From assembly GCA_964626565.1 (NCBI GenBank), contig CAZVFX010000135.1:1-19096 (forward strand): 19,096 bases of DNA, in the 5' to 3' direction. Of this stretch, positions 7,819 to 14,916 are shown piece after piece; the stretch's first letter is position 1; every line of letters starts with the position of its first letter. The translations under genes and the position numbers were made by a program. This DNA is from CAZVFX01 sp964626565. Its GTDB lineage: Bacteria; Myxococcota_A; UBA9042; CAIXZC01. Below the pieces are notes generated by a model, which saw only the letters and a list, made by a program, of their open reading frames with translations, had not been told where the DNA came from and did not search any database.

Positions 7819-8259
7819 ATGGTGAGGTTGACCTGGATTATTGCACTTGCCGTTGTGAGTTTTGCCTGTTCCGGGCCACAGGAGGCTGCGCCGGTGGCGC
7901 CGGTAATTCCGGATCCGGCAGTCGCTCCGGATCCGCCGCCGACTCCGGCTGCAATGGATCCGTTTGCGGCACGCATTTTGAAGTTCGAGTCGCTTTATGG
8001 AGAGTTGGCCTGTAAGGAGAACCAGGGGTTCGATCCCATGGGCGCGATTGTTACGCTGCGGGAGCCATACGGGCGGCTGCTGACTATCATGGAGGAGAAC
8101 GGCTCCCTTCCCGACGGGCACCAACGTCTGCTGGAGAAGTACGGATTTGCCGATGTGGCGAAGGTGACTGCGGAAAGAGAGCACATTCAGACCGCGCGAC
8201 CGGACTGGTGGGAGGCGCTCACGGGCAACCTGTACGACATCGTCGAGGCGTGCCCCTGA
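7819..8259 (+). CDS. Small predicted lipoprotein of unknown function
   Basis: A 146-residue protein with a signal peptide (VRLTWIIALAVVSFA) and lipidation Cys C17 followed by SG. Residues ~20-45 form a Pro/Ala-rich linker typical of lipoproteins tethered to a membrane. Residues ~46-146 are predicted mostly helical and contain only two further Cys, in ELACKENQG and the C-terminal EACP, which could form a disulfide (inference). No family was recognised. GGGAGG at 7805-7810, eight bases before the ATG, is a good ribosome binding site. It follows the inverted-repeat element and lies 134 bases before another small lipoprotein gene on the same strand. The signal peptide and ribosome binding site support a real gene. 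Confidence 0.75.
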   Translation: MVRLTWIIALAVVSFACSGPQEAAPVAPVIPDPAVAPDPPPTPAAMDPFAARILKFESLYGELACKENQGFDPMGAIVTLREPYGRLLTIMEENGSLPDGHQRLLEKYGFADVAKVTAEREHIQTARPDWWEALTGNLYDIVEACP

Positions 8260-8325
8260 GCGTTCCGGGCGGACTGCTCCGGCCTCAAAAGCCGCGCATC
8301 GCCACCTGATGCACCAAAAAAGGTG

Positions 8326-8354
8326 TTGCACTGTACCGGCCTATGCAGTAACTT
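8326..8354 (+). promoter_or_regulatory. Candidate promoter for the 140-residue lipoprotein gene
   Basis: TTGCAC (8326-8331) and TAACTT (8349-8354) are separated by 17 bases, about 40 bases before the ATG at 8394. The -35 box is a good match, the -10 box a fair one. The strong ribosome binding site GGGGAGGAG at 8380-8388 follows. Confidence 0.4.
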
Positions 8355-8393
8355 TGAACGCGTTAAATCTGCTGTCGCCGGGGAGGAGATGTC

Positions 8394-8816
8394 ATGAAGA
8401 AGCTTGTCGCCCTTTTGATGGTTCTCACGTTCGGTTCCTTTGCCTGCTACACGTCCTACCACATCAGCATGGACCAGTTGAAAGAGCTGCAGGCCAGTGA
8501 CCAGGCGGTGAAGATCGTAGACACTGAAGAGGGCAAGAAAGTGGAAGTGAGCCAGAACACCCGCCTGTTCGTCCGCGCGGTGGACGGCAAGCGTTGGCCC
8601 ATCACCCCCTTCAACTTCAAGGTGACGAACTCTCAGCTCGTCGCATCGGACCGTGACTACATCTTCATGACCAACCAACTGAAGCCCAAGGGCGAGATCG
8701 ACCTGCTGTCGACCTTCAAGACCGTAGGGCTCATCGGCTTGGGCGCAGCCGCGGTAACAGGCCTCATCATCGTTACCGTTGCCACCGCGGGCAAGAAGAG
8801 TTTTTCCTCCAACTAG
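8394..8816 (+). CDS. Small lipoprotein with an extra C-terminal membrane segment
   Basis: A 140-residue protein of unknown function. It begins with MKKLVALL, a hydrophobic core and lipidation Cys C18 (SFA-C-YT). Residues ~25-105 are soluble and probably beta-rich, with phrases such as TRLFVRAVDGKRWPITPF that suggest a small barrel or sandwich. Residues 109-133 form a clear second hydrophobic segment (VGLIGLGAAAVTGLIIVTVA), followed by a short basic/Ser tail. Having both a lipid anchor and a C-terminal transmembrane helix is unusual; alternatively the tail folds back as an amphipathic or Gly-zipper helix, as in some small outer-membrane proteins. An excellent ribosome binding site (GGGGAGGAG) lies five bases before the ATG. 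No family was recognised with certainty. Confidence 0.78.
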   Translation: MKKLVALLMVLTFGSFACYTSYHISMDQLKELQASDQAVKIVDTEEGKKVEVSQNTRLFVRAVDGKRWPITPFNFKVTNSQLVASDRDYIFMTNQLKPKGEIDLLSTFKTVGLIGLGAAAVTGLIIVTVATAGKKSFSSN

Positions 8817-8843
8817 TCCTCCCCCCACATGGCCATTCCCCCT

Positions 8844-8919
8844 TGTCATCCTGAGGCTCCCGACGCCCCCATCACCGTACCCGGAAATGCCCCTCCAGAG
8901 GAAACCGAAGGACCTCTCC
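8844..8919. repeat. Possible degenerate copy of the TGTCATCCTGAG element
   Basis: TGTCATCCTGAG at 8844-8855 is identical to the left end of the element at 7699. It is followed about 50 bases later by CCGAAGGACCTCTC (8906-8919), close to the GTCGAAGGATCTC of that element. The region lies in the 111-base gap before the amylase gene. The right half is diverged, so this is a weak call. Confidence 0.4.
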
Positions 8920-8927
8920 GCGTCCGG

Positions 8928-10604
8928 ATGCTGTCGTCGATTCTTGTCACTTTCCTGGCGTTGTCGTGCTCTTCCGTCGATGCGCCCGTGGCACCCGAAC
9001 TGCCGGGACCGGAAGATAATCTCCCGACTGAGGAAATATCTGAGGAACCGGCTTGCATCCCACTGCCGCAGAACGATTCAGGACGCTGGTTCGAAGATGC
9101 CGTCGCGTATGAAATCTTCGTGCGAAGCTTCGCCGACTCCGATGGCGATGGCGTGGGGGATTTCAAAGGCCTGACCGCCAGGCTCGACTATCTCAACGAC
9201 GGCGACGCCGAGACCAACGAGGACCTTGGGGTGTCGCTGCTGTGGCTCATGCCGATTTCACCCTCGCCAAGCTATCACGGGTACGACGTTACCGAGTACA
9301 GGGGCGTGAATCCCGACTACGGCACCCAAGCCGATTTCGACGAGTTCATGGAGGAGGCGCACAAACGTGGGATCAGGGTGGTGGTGGATCTGGTGTTGAA
9401 CCATTCCTCATCCGAGCACCCATGGTTCGTCGCCTCAAAAGACAGTTCTTCTTCCAAGCGGGACTGGTACGTCTGGTCCGACGAAGGGCTTAACTGGCCG
9501 CGCCCGTTCGGGGGCGGCGCCAACACCTGGCACAAGTCGGGCAAAGAGTGGTATTACGCCATTTTCTGGGGTGGCATGCCCGACCTCAACTACACCAACC
9601 CCGCGGTGCGCAGCGAGATGGCATCTGTTGCCGACTGGTGGCTCACCGAACGCAAGGTGGACGGCTTCCGCCTGGACGCGGTGCGCTACCTGGTCGAAGA
9701 CGGCAAGGACGGGCTGCAGGACATCCCTGCCACCTTGGAGTACTGGCAGGAGTTCGCGCTGGGCGTGGGCAAGAAGAGCCCGGAGGCGTTGCTGGTGGGG
9801 GAGGCGTGGGCCGCGAACAGCGTTGCATCCAAGTATCATGGCGGAGGTCAGGGTCTCAACATGACCTTCGATTTCGACCTCATGGAGGCGATCATCATGG
9901 GGGTGCAGGCCGATGAACCTGCAGACATAGAGAAGGTGCTGTGCCGCTTTGCCGGACAGTTCCCGGCCCACGCTGCAGACGGAACGTTTCTTACCAACCA
10001 CGACCTGTTCAGAGTCGCCCATCGCCTGAAGGGAGACCAGGACCTCATGGCCTTTGCCCCCCGCCTGCTGTTCGTGCTGCCGGGCACTCCGTATATCTAC
10101 TACGGGCAGGAAATCGGCATGAGCAACGGCCCGACAACGGATGACAAACACAAGCGCACGCCCATGCAGTGGGACGACTCGGACCATGCGGGTTTCACCT
10201 CGGGGACGCCATGGCTGAAGGTAAATCCCGACTACCAGAAGATCAACGTGGCCGCCCAGGCGGAGATTGACGATTCTCTCCTCAACATCTATCGCGGCCT
10301 GGTGCAACTGCGCAATCACAACGTGGCGCTCCGGCGGGGCGGTTTCGTGCCGTTGGAAGCCGACGCCGAAAGTGGCGGGCCGGTTTGGGGTTTTGCAAGG
10401 GCGCATTCCACGCAGACGCTGGTAGTCGCGGCCAATTTCTCCAACCAGCCCTCCGGTGGCGCCCTGGTCGCGCTGCCCGCAGGTGAGTTCTCCAAGGCCC
10501 AGGCGATCTACCCCAACGAAGCCTACGCAGGCATCCAGGACGGCAAACTGCTCCTCGGCGACATGAAACCGTACGAAGTACGAGTGGTAAATATCAAGGA
10601 GTAG
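8928..10604 (+). CDS. GH13 alpha-amylase family lipoprotein (GH13_36-like)
   Basis: A secreted, probably lipid-anchored glycoside hydrolase acting on alpha-1,4 (and perhaps alpha-1,6) glucans. The start at ATG 8928 gives a short lipoprotein signal (LVTFLALS-C14); an earlier in-frame start at 8829 would add 33 residues read from an intergenic repeat and hide the signal. The 558-residue protein has the Ca-site loop DSDGDGVGDFKGL (~64-76) and all GH13 regions: I DLVLNH (154-159), V MPDLN (217-221), II GFRLDAVRY with nucleophile D250, III GEAW with acid/base E292, IV TNHD with D359. The beta-sheet C domain occupies the last ~80 residues. MPDLN in region V is the signature described for subfamily GH13_36, between oligo-1,6-glucosidases and neopullulanases. 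No other sugar genes are nearby. The 3' end overlaps a convergent gene by 11 bases. Confidence 0.92.
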   Translation: MLSSILVTFLALSCSSVDAPVAPELPGPEDNLPTEEISEEPACIPLPQNDSGRWFEDAVAYEIFVRSFADSDGDGVGDFKGLTARLDYLNDGDAETNEDLGVSLLWLMPISPSPSYHGYDVTEYRGVNPDYGTQADFDEFMEEAHKRGIRVVVDLVLNHSSSEHPWFVASKDSSSSKRDWYVWSDEGLNWPRPFGGGANTWHKSGKEWYYAIFWGGMPDLNYTNPAVRSEMASVADWWLTERKVDGFRLDAVRYLVEDGKDGLQDIPATLEYWQEFALGVGKKSPEALLVGEAWAANSVASKYHGGGQGLNMTFDFDLMEAIIMGVQADEPADIEKVLCRFAGQFPAHAADGTFLTNHDLFRVAHRLKGDQDLMAFAPRLLFVLPGTPYIYYGQEIGMSNGPTTDDKHKRTPMQWDDSDHAGFTSGTPWLKVNPDYQKINVAAQAEIDDSLLNIYRGLVQLRNHNVALRRGGFVPLEADAESGGPVWGFARAHSTQTLVVAANFSNQPSGGALVALPAGEFSKAQAIYPNEAYAGIQDGKLLLGDMKPYEVRVVNIKE

Positions 10605-11016
10605 GTGGTTCCAGGTTTCCTGGCGCAGGCCCCTCGCTCGTACTCGGGGTGCGGTGAGTGGCGACAAGGCTGGCCACGTCAGTGAGGAACTGCTCCTCGC
10701 GAAGTGCCCTGGCCTTACGGTACTGACGGTAGACCGTATAGAAATCGGCTACGAGAAGGACGAAGAGGAAGGCGACGGTCCACAGCGCGTATGTGCCCGC
10801 CTCCGGAGGACCGCCGTAGAACGGCTTCATGTAGACTACGATCCCGAGGAAGGTGATCAGCACCGTTGCCACTGCTGAGCGCAGCACGAGACGGGCGGTG
10901 GGGTAACCCAACGGGTCTCCGTCCTTCGCAGGGTTGCGGCGGTAGCGGGCCCACTCGACAAAAACATAGCCCGCCACCATCAGCAGAAACCACCCGAAGA
11001 TTATATGCCTGACCAT
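10594..11016 (-). CDS. Small membrane protein of unknown function, three predicted helices
   Basis: A 140-residue protein with hydrophobic segments at about 4-22 (IIFGWFLLMVAGYVFVEW), 45-63 (LRSAVATVLITFLGIVVYM) and 76-96 (ALWTVAFLFVLLVADFYTVY). A basic YRQYRKARALREEQ stretch and a ~40-residue Pro/Ser/Thr-rich tail follow, probably cytoplasmic. No catalytic motif or family was recognised. The ATG at 11016 lies 10 bases after the stop of the HIT gene, with AAGGTG as ribosome binding site, so it is likely the last gene of the operon that begins at 18616. Its stop codon lies inside the 3' end of the convergent amylase gene, an 11-base tail-to-tail overlap. The clean membrane topology and good ribosome binding site support a real gene. 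Confidence 0.75.
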   Translation of the reverse strand: MVRHIIFGWFLLMVAGYVFVEWARYRRNPAKDGDPLGYPTARLVLRSAVATVLITFLGIVVYMKPFYGGPPEAGTYALWTVAFLFVLLVADFYTVYRQYRKARALREEQFLTDVASLVATHRTPSTSEGPAPGNLEPPTP

Positions 11017-11026
11017 TCTTACACCT

Positions 11027-11500
11027 TCAAAATGCCGGTAGATATCTTCTGTAGGTGGAGAGGAGGTCCTCCGGAATAACGCGGATATCCCCCAGCACGT
11101 TGAACGCGTTGTTGTCGCCGACGAACCGCGGAATGACGTGGTAGTGGATATGGTCCTCCACCCCTGCGCCTGCGGCCTTGCCCAGGTTCATTCCCAGGTT
11201 CACCCCCTGGGGATTGAGCACTGCCCGCACGCGTTCTACGCACCGGCTCAAGGTGCGATGCAGGTCGTCGAAAGCCTCCGGTTCCAGTTCATGCAGCCCG
11301 GAAACGTGGGCTTTGGGGACCACCATCAAGTGTCCGCTGATGTAGGGGTATCGGTTCATGATGACCATCGAGTGCTCGGTCAACTCCAACACCAGCGCCT
11401 CTTCGCCGACTCCGGCGGTCACGGCTTCACAGAGGAAACAGCCCATCGGTTTTTCTCCCAGGATGAATTGCATACGCCAGGGGGCCCAGATGATGTCCAT
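11027..11500 (-). CDS. HIT-family nucleotide hydrolase/transferase
   Basis: A 157-residue histidine-triad protein. The defining H-I-H-Y-H-V-I signature lies at 117-123, with H119 the expected nucleophile that attacks the alpha-phosphate of nucleotides. The N-terminus MDIIWAPWRMQFI followed by C21-F-L-C24 is typical of the bacterial branch annotated as HIT-family or diadenosine-tetraphosphate phosphorylase-like (compare mycobacterial Rv2613c), where the Cys pair helps bind zinc. RYPYISGHLMVVPKAH (50-65) is the usual beta-strand core. Substrate could be Ap4A, ADP-ribose-type or aminoacyl-AMP molecules; sequence alone does not decide. It lies 15 bases after the Thr-motif membrane protein and 10 bases before the small membrane protein, so co-transcription is likely. 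The tail LLSTYRRYLPAF matches the expected end. Confidence 0.92.
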   Translation of the reverse strand: MDIIWAPWRMQFILGEKPMGCFLCEAVTAGVGEEALVLELTEHSMVIMNRYPYISGHLMVVPKAHVSGLHELEPEAFDDLHRTLSRCVERVRAVLNPQGVNLGMNLGKAAGAGVEDHIHYHVIPRFVGDNNAFNVLGDIRVIPEDLLSTYRRYLPAF

Positions 11501-11515
11501 TCGGCTGACCGCCGG

Positions 11516-12853
11516 CTAGAGGTCCAGGGTAGGCAGGTCGAGGGGCAGTTCCACCACCCCGAACAGGTGCAGAATCACTGCGGTGGCCGCGCCGGCCACG
11601 GCGAGGAGTGCGAGAAGAAAAACGACGGTGCCCGCGCCTACTCCTCCGGCACCCTGCACCGGCGCCATGGCGGAGATTGTGTCCGGCTCCTGCACGCGCT
11701 TCATTTCCGGTGCGGTCACCGTCTTGGTCTCAGGCACCTCGGGCGCGACGTCGTCAACGCCCGGTTTGCGCAGCAGGTCATAGGCATCTTTGAACTGGGC
11801 GGATTCTTCGGCCGAATACACCTGGGTGGCTCCGGCGGTGTCCACTTCTTCCGCCTCCGGTTCCGGCTCCGTTTCCGCGACCGCACCGTCCACCCCCTTC
11901 TTCGCCATCTTCTCCAGCAGTTCCTCGCGGTCCTCGGGAGAGTAGGCCATGGTGGATTCGGCAGCGTCGTCGCCTACCGCCTCCATGTAGACCCTGGTGG
12001 GTGCGTGCGCGTCGTCTTCCGGCTGTGCGGGGGCCGGGGCCTCGGCCGGCGCTTCCGCTTCCCCCGGAGCGGCTGACTCCTGGGCCGGCATATACATCAT
12101 GGTGCGAGCTTCGCCGTCCACCTCGTCGCTGACCTCGGCTTCGGCCGTGGCGACCGCCTGCTCCCGCAGACGGGCTACTTCATCCGCGGAATAGACCGCG
12201 GTTTCGCCGATAGCGTCGTCATGAGGTTCCGGCTCGTCTTCCGTTTCAGTCGTCTGCTCCCTCGCCTTCTCTATCTCTTCCTGGGCTTTCACCGCATCCT
12301 GGGGGTCAAACATGAGAGTCTGGGCGGTGCCCAGATCTTCCTCGGCGGCAGGCGGCGCGGCTGCGGCCTGTTCTCCGGCATCAACCGCGGCTGAAGGGTC
12401 GAACATCATAGTCTGGGCGGTGCCCAGATCAACTTCGTCGGTGGGGCCTTCAGCCTCCACCGATACTGCCGGCGCTTCCGGTTCCGGCTCCGATTCCGGC
12501 TCAGGTTCAGGTTCAGGTTCGGGTTCCGCTTCAGGTTCGGGATCGGCTCCCATCAACTCCCGCTTTTTCTTGGCCTCCTCGCGCTTCTTGGCCATTTCTT
12601 CAATCATCCACACCGGCATGGCCACGATGGTCTGGGCGCTTTCGTCTTCATCTTCTTCGTCGCCGCCGCCCCCATCTTCGCCGGTGGCGAAAATTGCGGC
12701 CAGGCCGACCAGGGGAAGCAACGCAAGCACACTCGGAAAGACCGGCGTTCCCGCTCCCGACATGAACACGGCAGCAACCGCCACGGCTAGAGGCGCACTC
12801 CAGGCCATACCCCTTACCAGCATCTCAATCCCAGACTTCCAACTATTCTTCAT
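11516..12853 (-). CDS. Acidic membrane protein with eight repeated T-x-[VMA]-[YFA] motifs
   Basis: A 445-residue protein of unknown function. Two hydrophobic segments (about 17-35 and 38-57) are followed by an acidic GED/EDED linker, a basic helix (~83-100), a (PE)n stretch (~105-127) and a long Ala/Glu-rich region. One C-terminal transmembrane helix lies at ~405-432. Scattered through the linker are eight matches to one short motif, all aligned on Thr: T75 (AQTIVAMP), T148 (AQTMMFDP), T179 (AQTLMFDP), T218 (GETAVYSA), T251 (ARTMMYMP), T286 (APTRVYME), T301 (ESTMAYSP) and T343 (ATQVYSAE). T392 (DTISAMAP) may be a ninth. The surroundings are otherwise low complexity, so conservation of the motif suggests function, for example multisite phosphorylation read by FHA domains (inference). 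It sits 44 bases after the helicase gene and 15 before the HIT gene. A weak internal promoter is possible. Confidence 0.8.
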   Translation of the reverse strand: MKNSWKSGIEMLVRGMAWSAPLAVAVAAVFMSGAGTPVFPSVLALLPLVGLAAIFATGEDGGGGDEEDEDESAQTIVAMPVWMIEEMAKKREEAKKKRELMGADPEPEAEPEPEPEPEPESEPEPEAPAVSVEAEGPTDEVDLGTAQTMMFDPSAAVDAGEQAAAAPPAAEEDLGTAQTLMFDPQDAVKAQEEIEKAREQTTETEDEPEPHDDAIGETAVYSADEVARLREQAVATAEAEVSDEVDGEARTMMYMPAQESAAPGEAEAPAEAPAPAQPEDDAHAPTRVYMEAVGDDAAESTMAYSPEDREELLEKMAKKGVDGAVAETEPEPEAEEVDTAGATQVYSAEESAQFKDAYDLLRKPGVDDVAPEVPETKTVTAPEMKRVQEPDTISAMAPVQGAGGVGAGTVVFLLALLAVAGAATAVILHLFGVVELPLDLPTLDL

Positions 12854-12882
12854 GGTCTACCCCACATACATAAGCTGGTTGG

Positions 12883-12911
12883 AGTATATCAGCCGCCCTA
12901 CTTCTTGAAAA
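12883..12911 (-). promoter_or_regulatory. Possible internal promoter before the Thr-motif gene
   Basis: On the minus strand TTTTCA (12911-12906) and TATACT (12888-12883) are separated by 17 bases. The -35 box lies inside the 3' end of the helicase gene. It could allow expression of the last three operon genes without the first three. The match is moderate. Confidence 0.3.
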
Positions 12912-14916
12912 GATCCTTCTCAAAATCCTCAAAACCTGCGAGGAGCGCATCTTTGGAAAGGAACCCCTGGTCCTTGTCCACCTCTTTCACCAGCAGTTCT
13001 TCGGGGAGTTCCTTCAAGTAGCGGGAAGGCCTCGACGGCCGCACCTCGCCCCGCTCCTCCCGGTAACGAAACGACGACAGGTAGAGTCGTTTTCTCGACC
13101 GGGTGATGGCCACGTAGAAAAGGCGGCGCTCCTCTTCGATTCCTCCCGGCTCGCCGGTGGAACGGAAATGGGGAAAGATCCCTTCCACCATGCCCGCCAC
13201 GAACACCGCTTCGAATTCCAGCCCCTTGGCAGAGTGAACAGTCATGAGGGTCGCGCCCTCATCGGCTTTGTCCTCCGCATTGAAATCCGCTTCCTTCTGG
13301 TCGAGCGTCACTTTCTCCAGGAACCCCTGCAGGCTGTTCCCCTTATCTTCTCTGAGGTATCTCCTGAGCAGTGACACCAGGGTGGCCATGGTTTTCGACG
13401 CGCCCTGCCCCCGAAGCATCAGGTCGTCCTTGACTCCCGCCTTTACCAGAACGTCTTCCGCCATGTCGGCCAAAGCGTCACCAGAGAGCCCGCCAAGTTC
13501 GCGATGGTACCTGTCCATGCTGGACACAAACACTTTGAGTCCCCGGCGGGTGCGCACATTGAGTGCGTCCCCTTCCAGTTCAAGAAAGGCCCTGGTGGCT
13601 GCCAGAAGAGGCATCTTCTCGCGATGGAACTTCTCGATCTTTTGCAAGGTGGCCAGGCCAACTCCCCTGGCGGGGTAGTTGACGACTCTGCGGAACGCGG
13701 CCTCATTGGCCGGATTCACGACCAGGCGCCAGTAGGCCAGAATGTCCCTCACTTCACGGCGCTCGAAAAAATCAAAGGAGCCCACTACACGGTAGGGGAG
13801 GCCTCTGATTCTCAGCGCCTCCTGGAAGAACTTCGATTGACCACGGGTGCGGTACAGGATTGCGATGTCGGAGGCCTTGAGCCCCCTTCCCACCAGGGCC
13901 AGCAGTTCGTCGCCGATCCCTTCGGCCTCCTCGGCCTGACTCTCAAAAAACAGCTTGCGCGCCGGGATCTCGTCCTTGTTTTCAGTCCACAGCTCCTTGC
14001 TACGGCGCCGGCTGTTCTGTGCGATGACCGCGTTGGCCAGCTTCAAGATGTTCTCTTCCGACCTGTAGTTACGGGTCAACTTGACGATCTTGCAGCCGGG
14101 AAAATGGCGGTCGAACTCGAGAATGTTCTCCACCCTGGCCCCCCGCCAACCGTAAATGGACTGATCGTCGTCACCCACGACGCAGATGTTGGGATTTTCC
14201 CCCGCGAGCAATTTCAGCAAGCTGAATTGCAGCCAGTTGGTATCCTGGTATTCGTCCACCATGATGTGGTCGTAGGTGGCAACCACCGACTCCAACACTT
14301 CGGCGTTGGTGGCCAGAAGATTGGCCGGCATGTGAATGAGGTCATCGAAATCGAGCACTCTTGCGAGGCGCAGCCTGGCTTCGTAGTTGTTGTGAAACTG
14401 CTTGAGCAGAGTGGCCTTTTTGTAGCCGAACGAGGCCGCCAGGGCCCCGCGTTCGGCGCCGCAACCCTTCACTTGCATGAGGTAGCTGTCCACATCGTCG
14501 TGGCTCAGATCGGTGTCGGAGATGTGCAGCTCCTGCCGCACCTGCTTGAGTAGTGCGTCCCGGTCCGACTCGTCGATGACGCTGGCGTTCGCTGGAACCC
14601 CGAGGCGACGGCCGTACTTACGGATAAGCGACAAGCCGAACGAATGAAAAGTGGCGATGGTAAGGGACTTTGCCCAGTCGGGACGCACCATGGTCCCCAC
14701 CCGCTCGCGCATTTCGTTGGCAGCCTTGTTGGTAAAGGTGACCGCCAGGATGCGCGAGGGGAGCACCCCCTTTGACAGCAGATGTGCAATGCGCACGGTG
14801 ATAACCCGGGTCTTGCCGCTGCCCGCACCCGCGAGAACCAGCACAGGCCCGGAGACGGACTCCACCGCTGCCCGTTGCTCCGGATTGAGGCCGGCAAGCA
14901 GATTCAGTGAATGCAC
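12898..14916 (-). CDS. UvrD/Rep/PcrA-family SF1A DNA helicase
   Basis: ATP-dependent 3'-5' DNA helicase for repair or replication restart, cytoplasmic. The 672 residues carry the full motif set: Q motif LNPEQRAAV (Q14), Walker A AGAGSGKT (29-36, K35), Ia VTFTNKAANEMRER (~59-72), II DEYQDTN (221-227), III VGDDDQSIYGWRGA (247-260), IV LTRNYRS (280-286), V VHSAKGLEFE (~556-566) and VI EERRLFYVAITRSRKRL (~590-607). The length equals E. coli Rep (673) and is shorter than UvrD/PcrA (~720), so a Tudor-like C-terminal tail is reduced or absent; Rep versus UvrD cannot be settled by eye. The start is GTG 14916, which overlaps the stop of the upstream lipoprotein gene by 13 bases. The ribosome binding site is poor, so translational coupling is likely. 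A helicase in an operon with envelope and stress genes is not a standard arrangement. Confidence 0.94.
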   Translation of the reverse strand: MHSLNLLAGLNPEQRAAVESVSGPVLVLAGAGSGKTRVITVRIAHLLSKGVLPSRILAVTFTNKAANEMRERVGTMVRPDWAKSLTIATFHSFGLSLIRKYGRRLGVPANASVIDESDRDALLKQVRQELHISDTDLSHDDVDSYLMQVKGCGAERGALAASFGYKKATLLKQFHNNYEARLRLARVLDFDDLIHMPANLLATNAEVLESVVATYDHIMVDEYQDTNWLQFSLLKLLAGENPNICVVGDDDQSIYGWRGARVENILEFDRHFPGCKIVKLTRNYRSEENILKLANAVIAQNSRRRSKELWTENKDEIPARKLFFESQAEEAEGIGDELLALVGRGLKASDIAILYRTRGQSKFFQEALRIRGLPYRVVGSFDFFERREVRDILAYWRLVVNPANEAAFRRVVNYPARGVGLATLQKIEKFHREKMPLLAATRAFLELEGDALNVRTRRGLKVFVSSMDRYHRELGGLSGDALADMAEDVLVKAGVKDDLMLRGQGASKTMATLVSLLRRYLREDKGNSLQGFLEKVTLDQKEADFNAEDKADEGATLMTVHSAKGLEFEAVFVAGMVEGIFPHFRSTGEPGGIEEERRLFYVAITRSRKRLYLSSFRYREERGEVRPSRPSRYLKELPEELLVKEVDKDQGFLSKDALLAGFEDFEKDLFKK

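Noticed and set aside
8310..8330. TGCACC-A6-GGTGTTGCA as a terminator hairpin
   Set aside because: The stem is short with a bulge, there is no T-tract, and it overlaps the better-supported -35 box at 8326.
8829..8927. An upstream ATG extending the amylase N-terminus by 33 residues
   Set aside because: The extension would read through a repeat remnant and bury the lipoprotein signal; ATG 8928 gives a sensible secretion signal.
11138..12076. A 312-residue plus-strand open frame opposite the HIT and Thr-motif genes
   Set aside because: His/Arg-rich composition, no domain, and both strands' real genes have clear motifs and tight operon spacing on the other strand.
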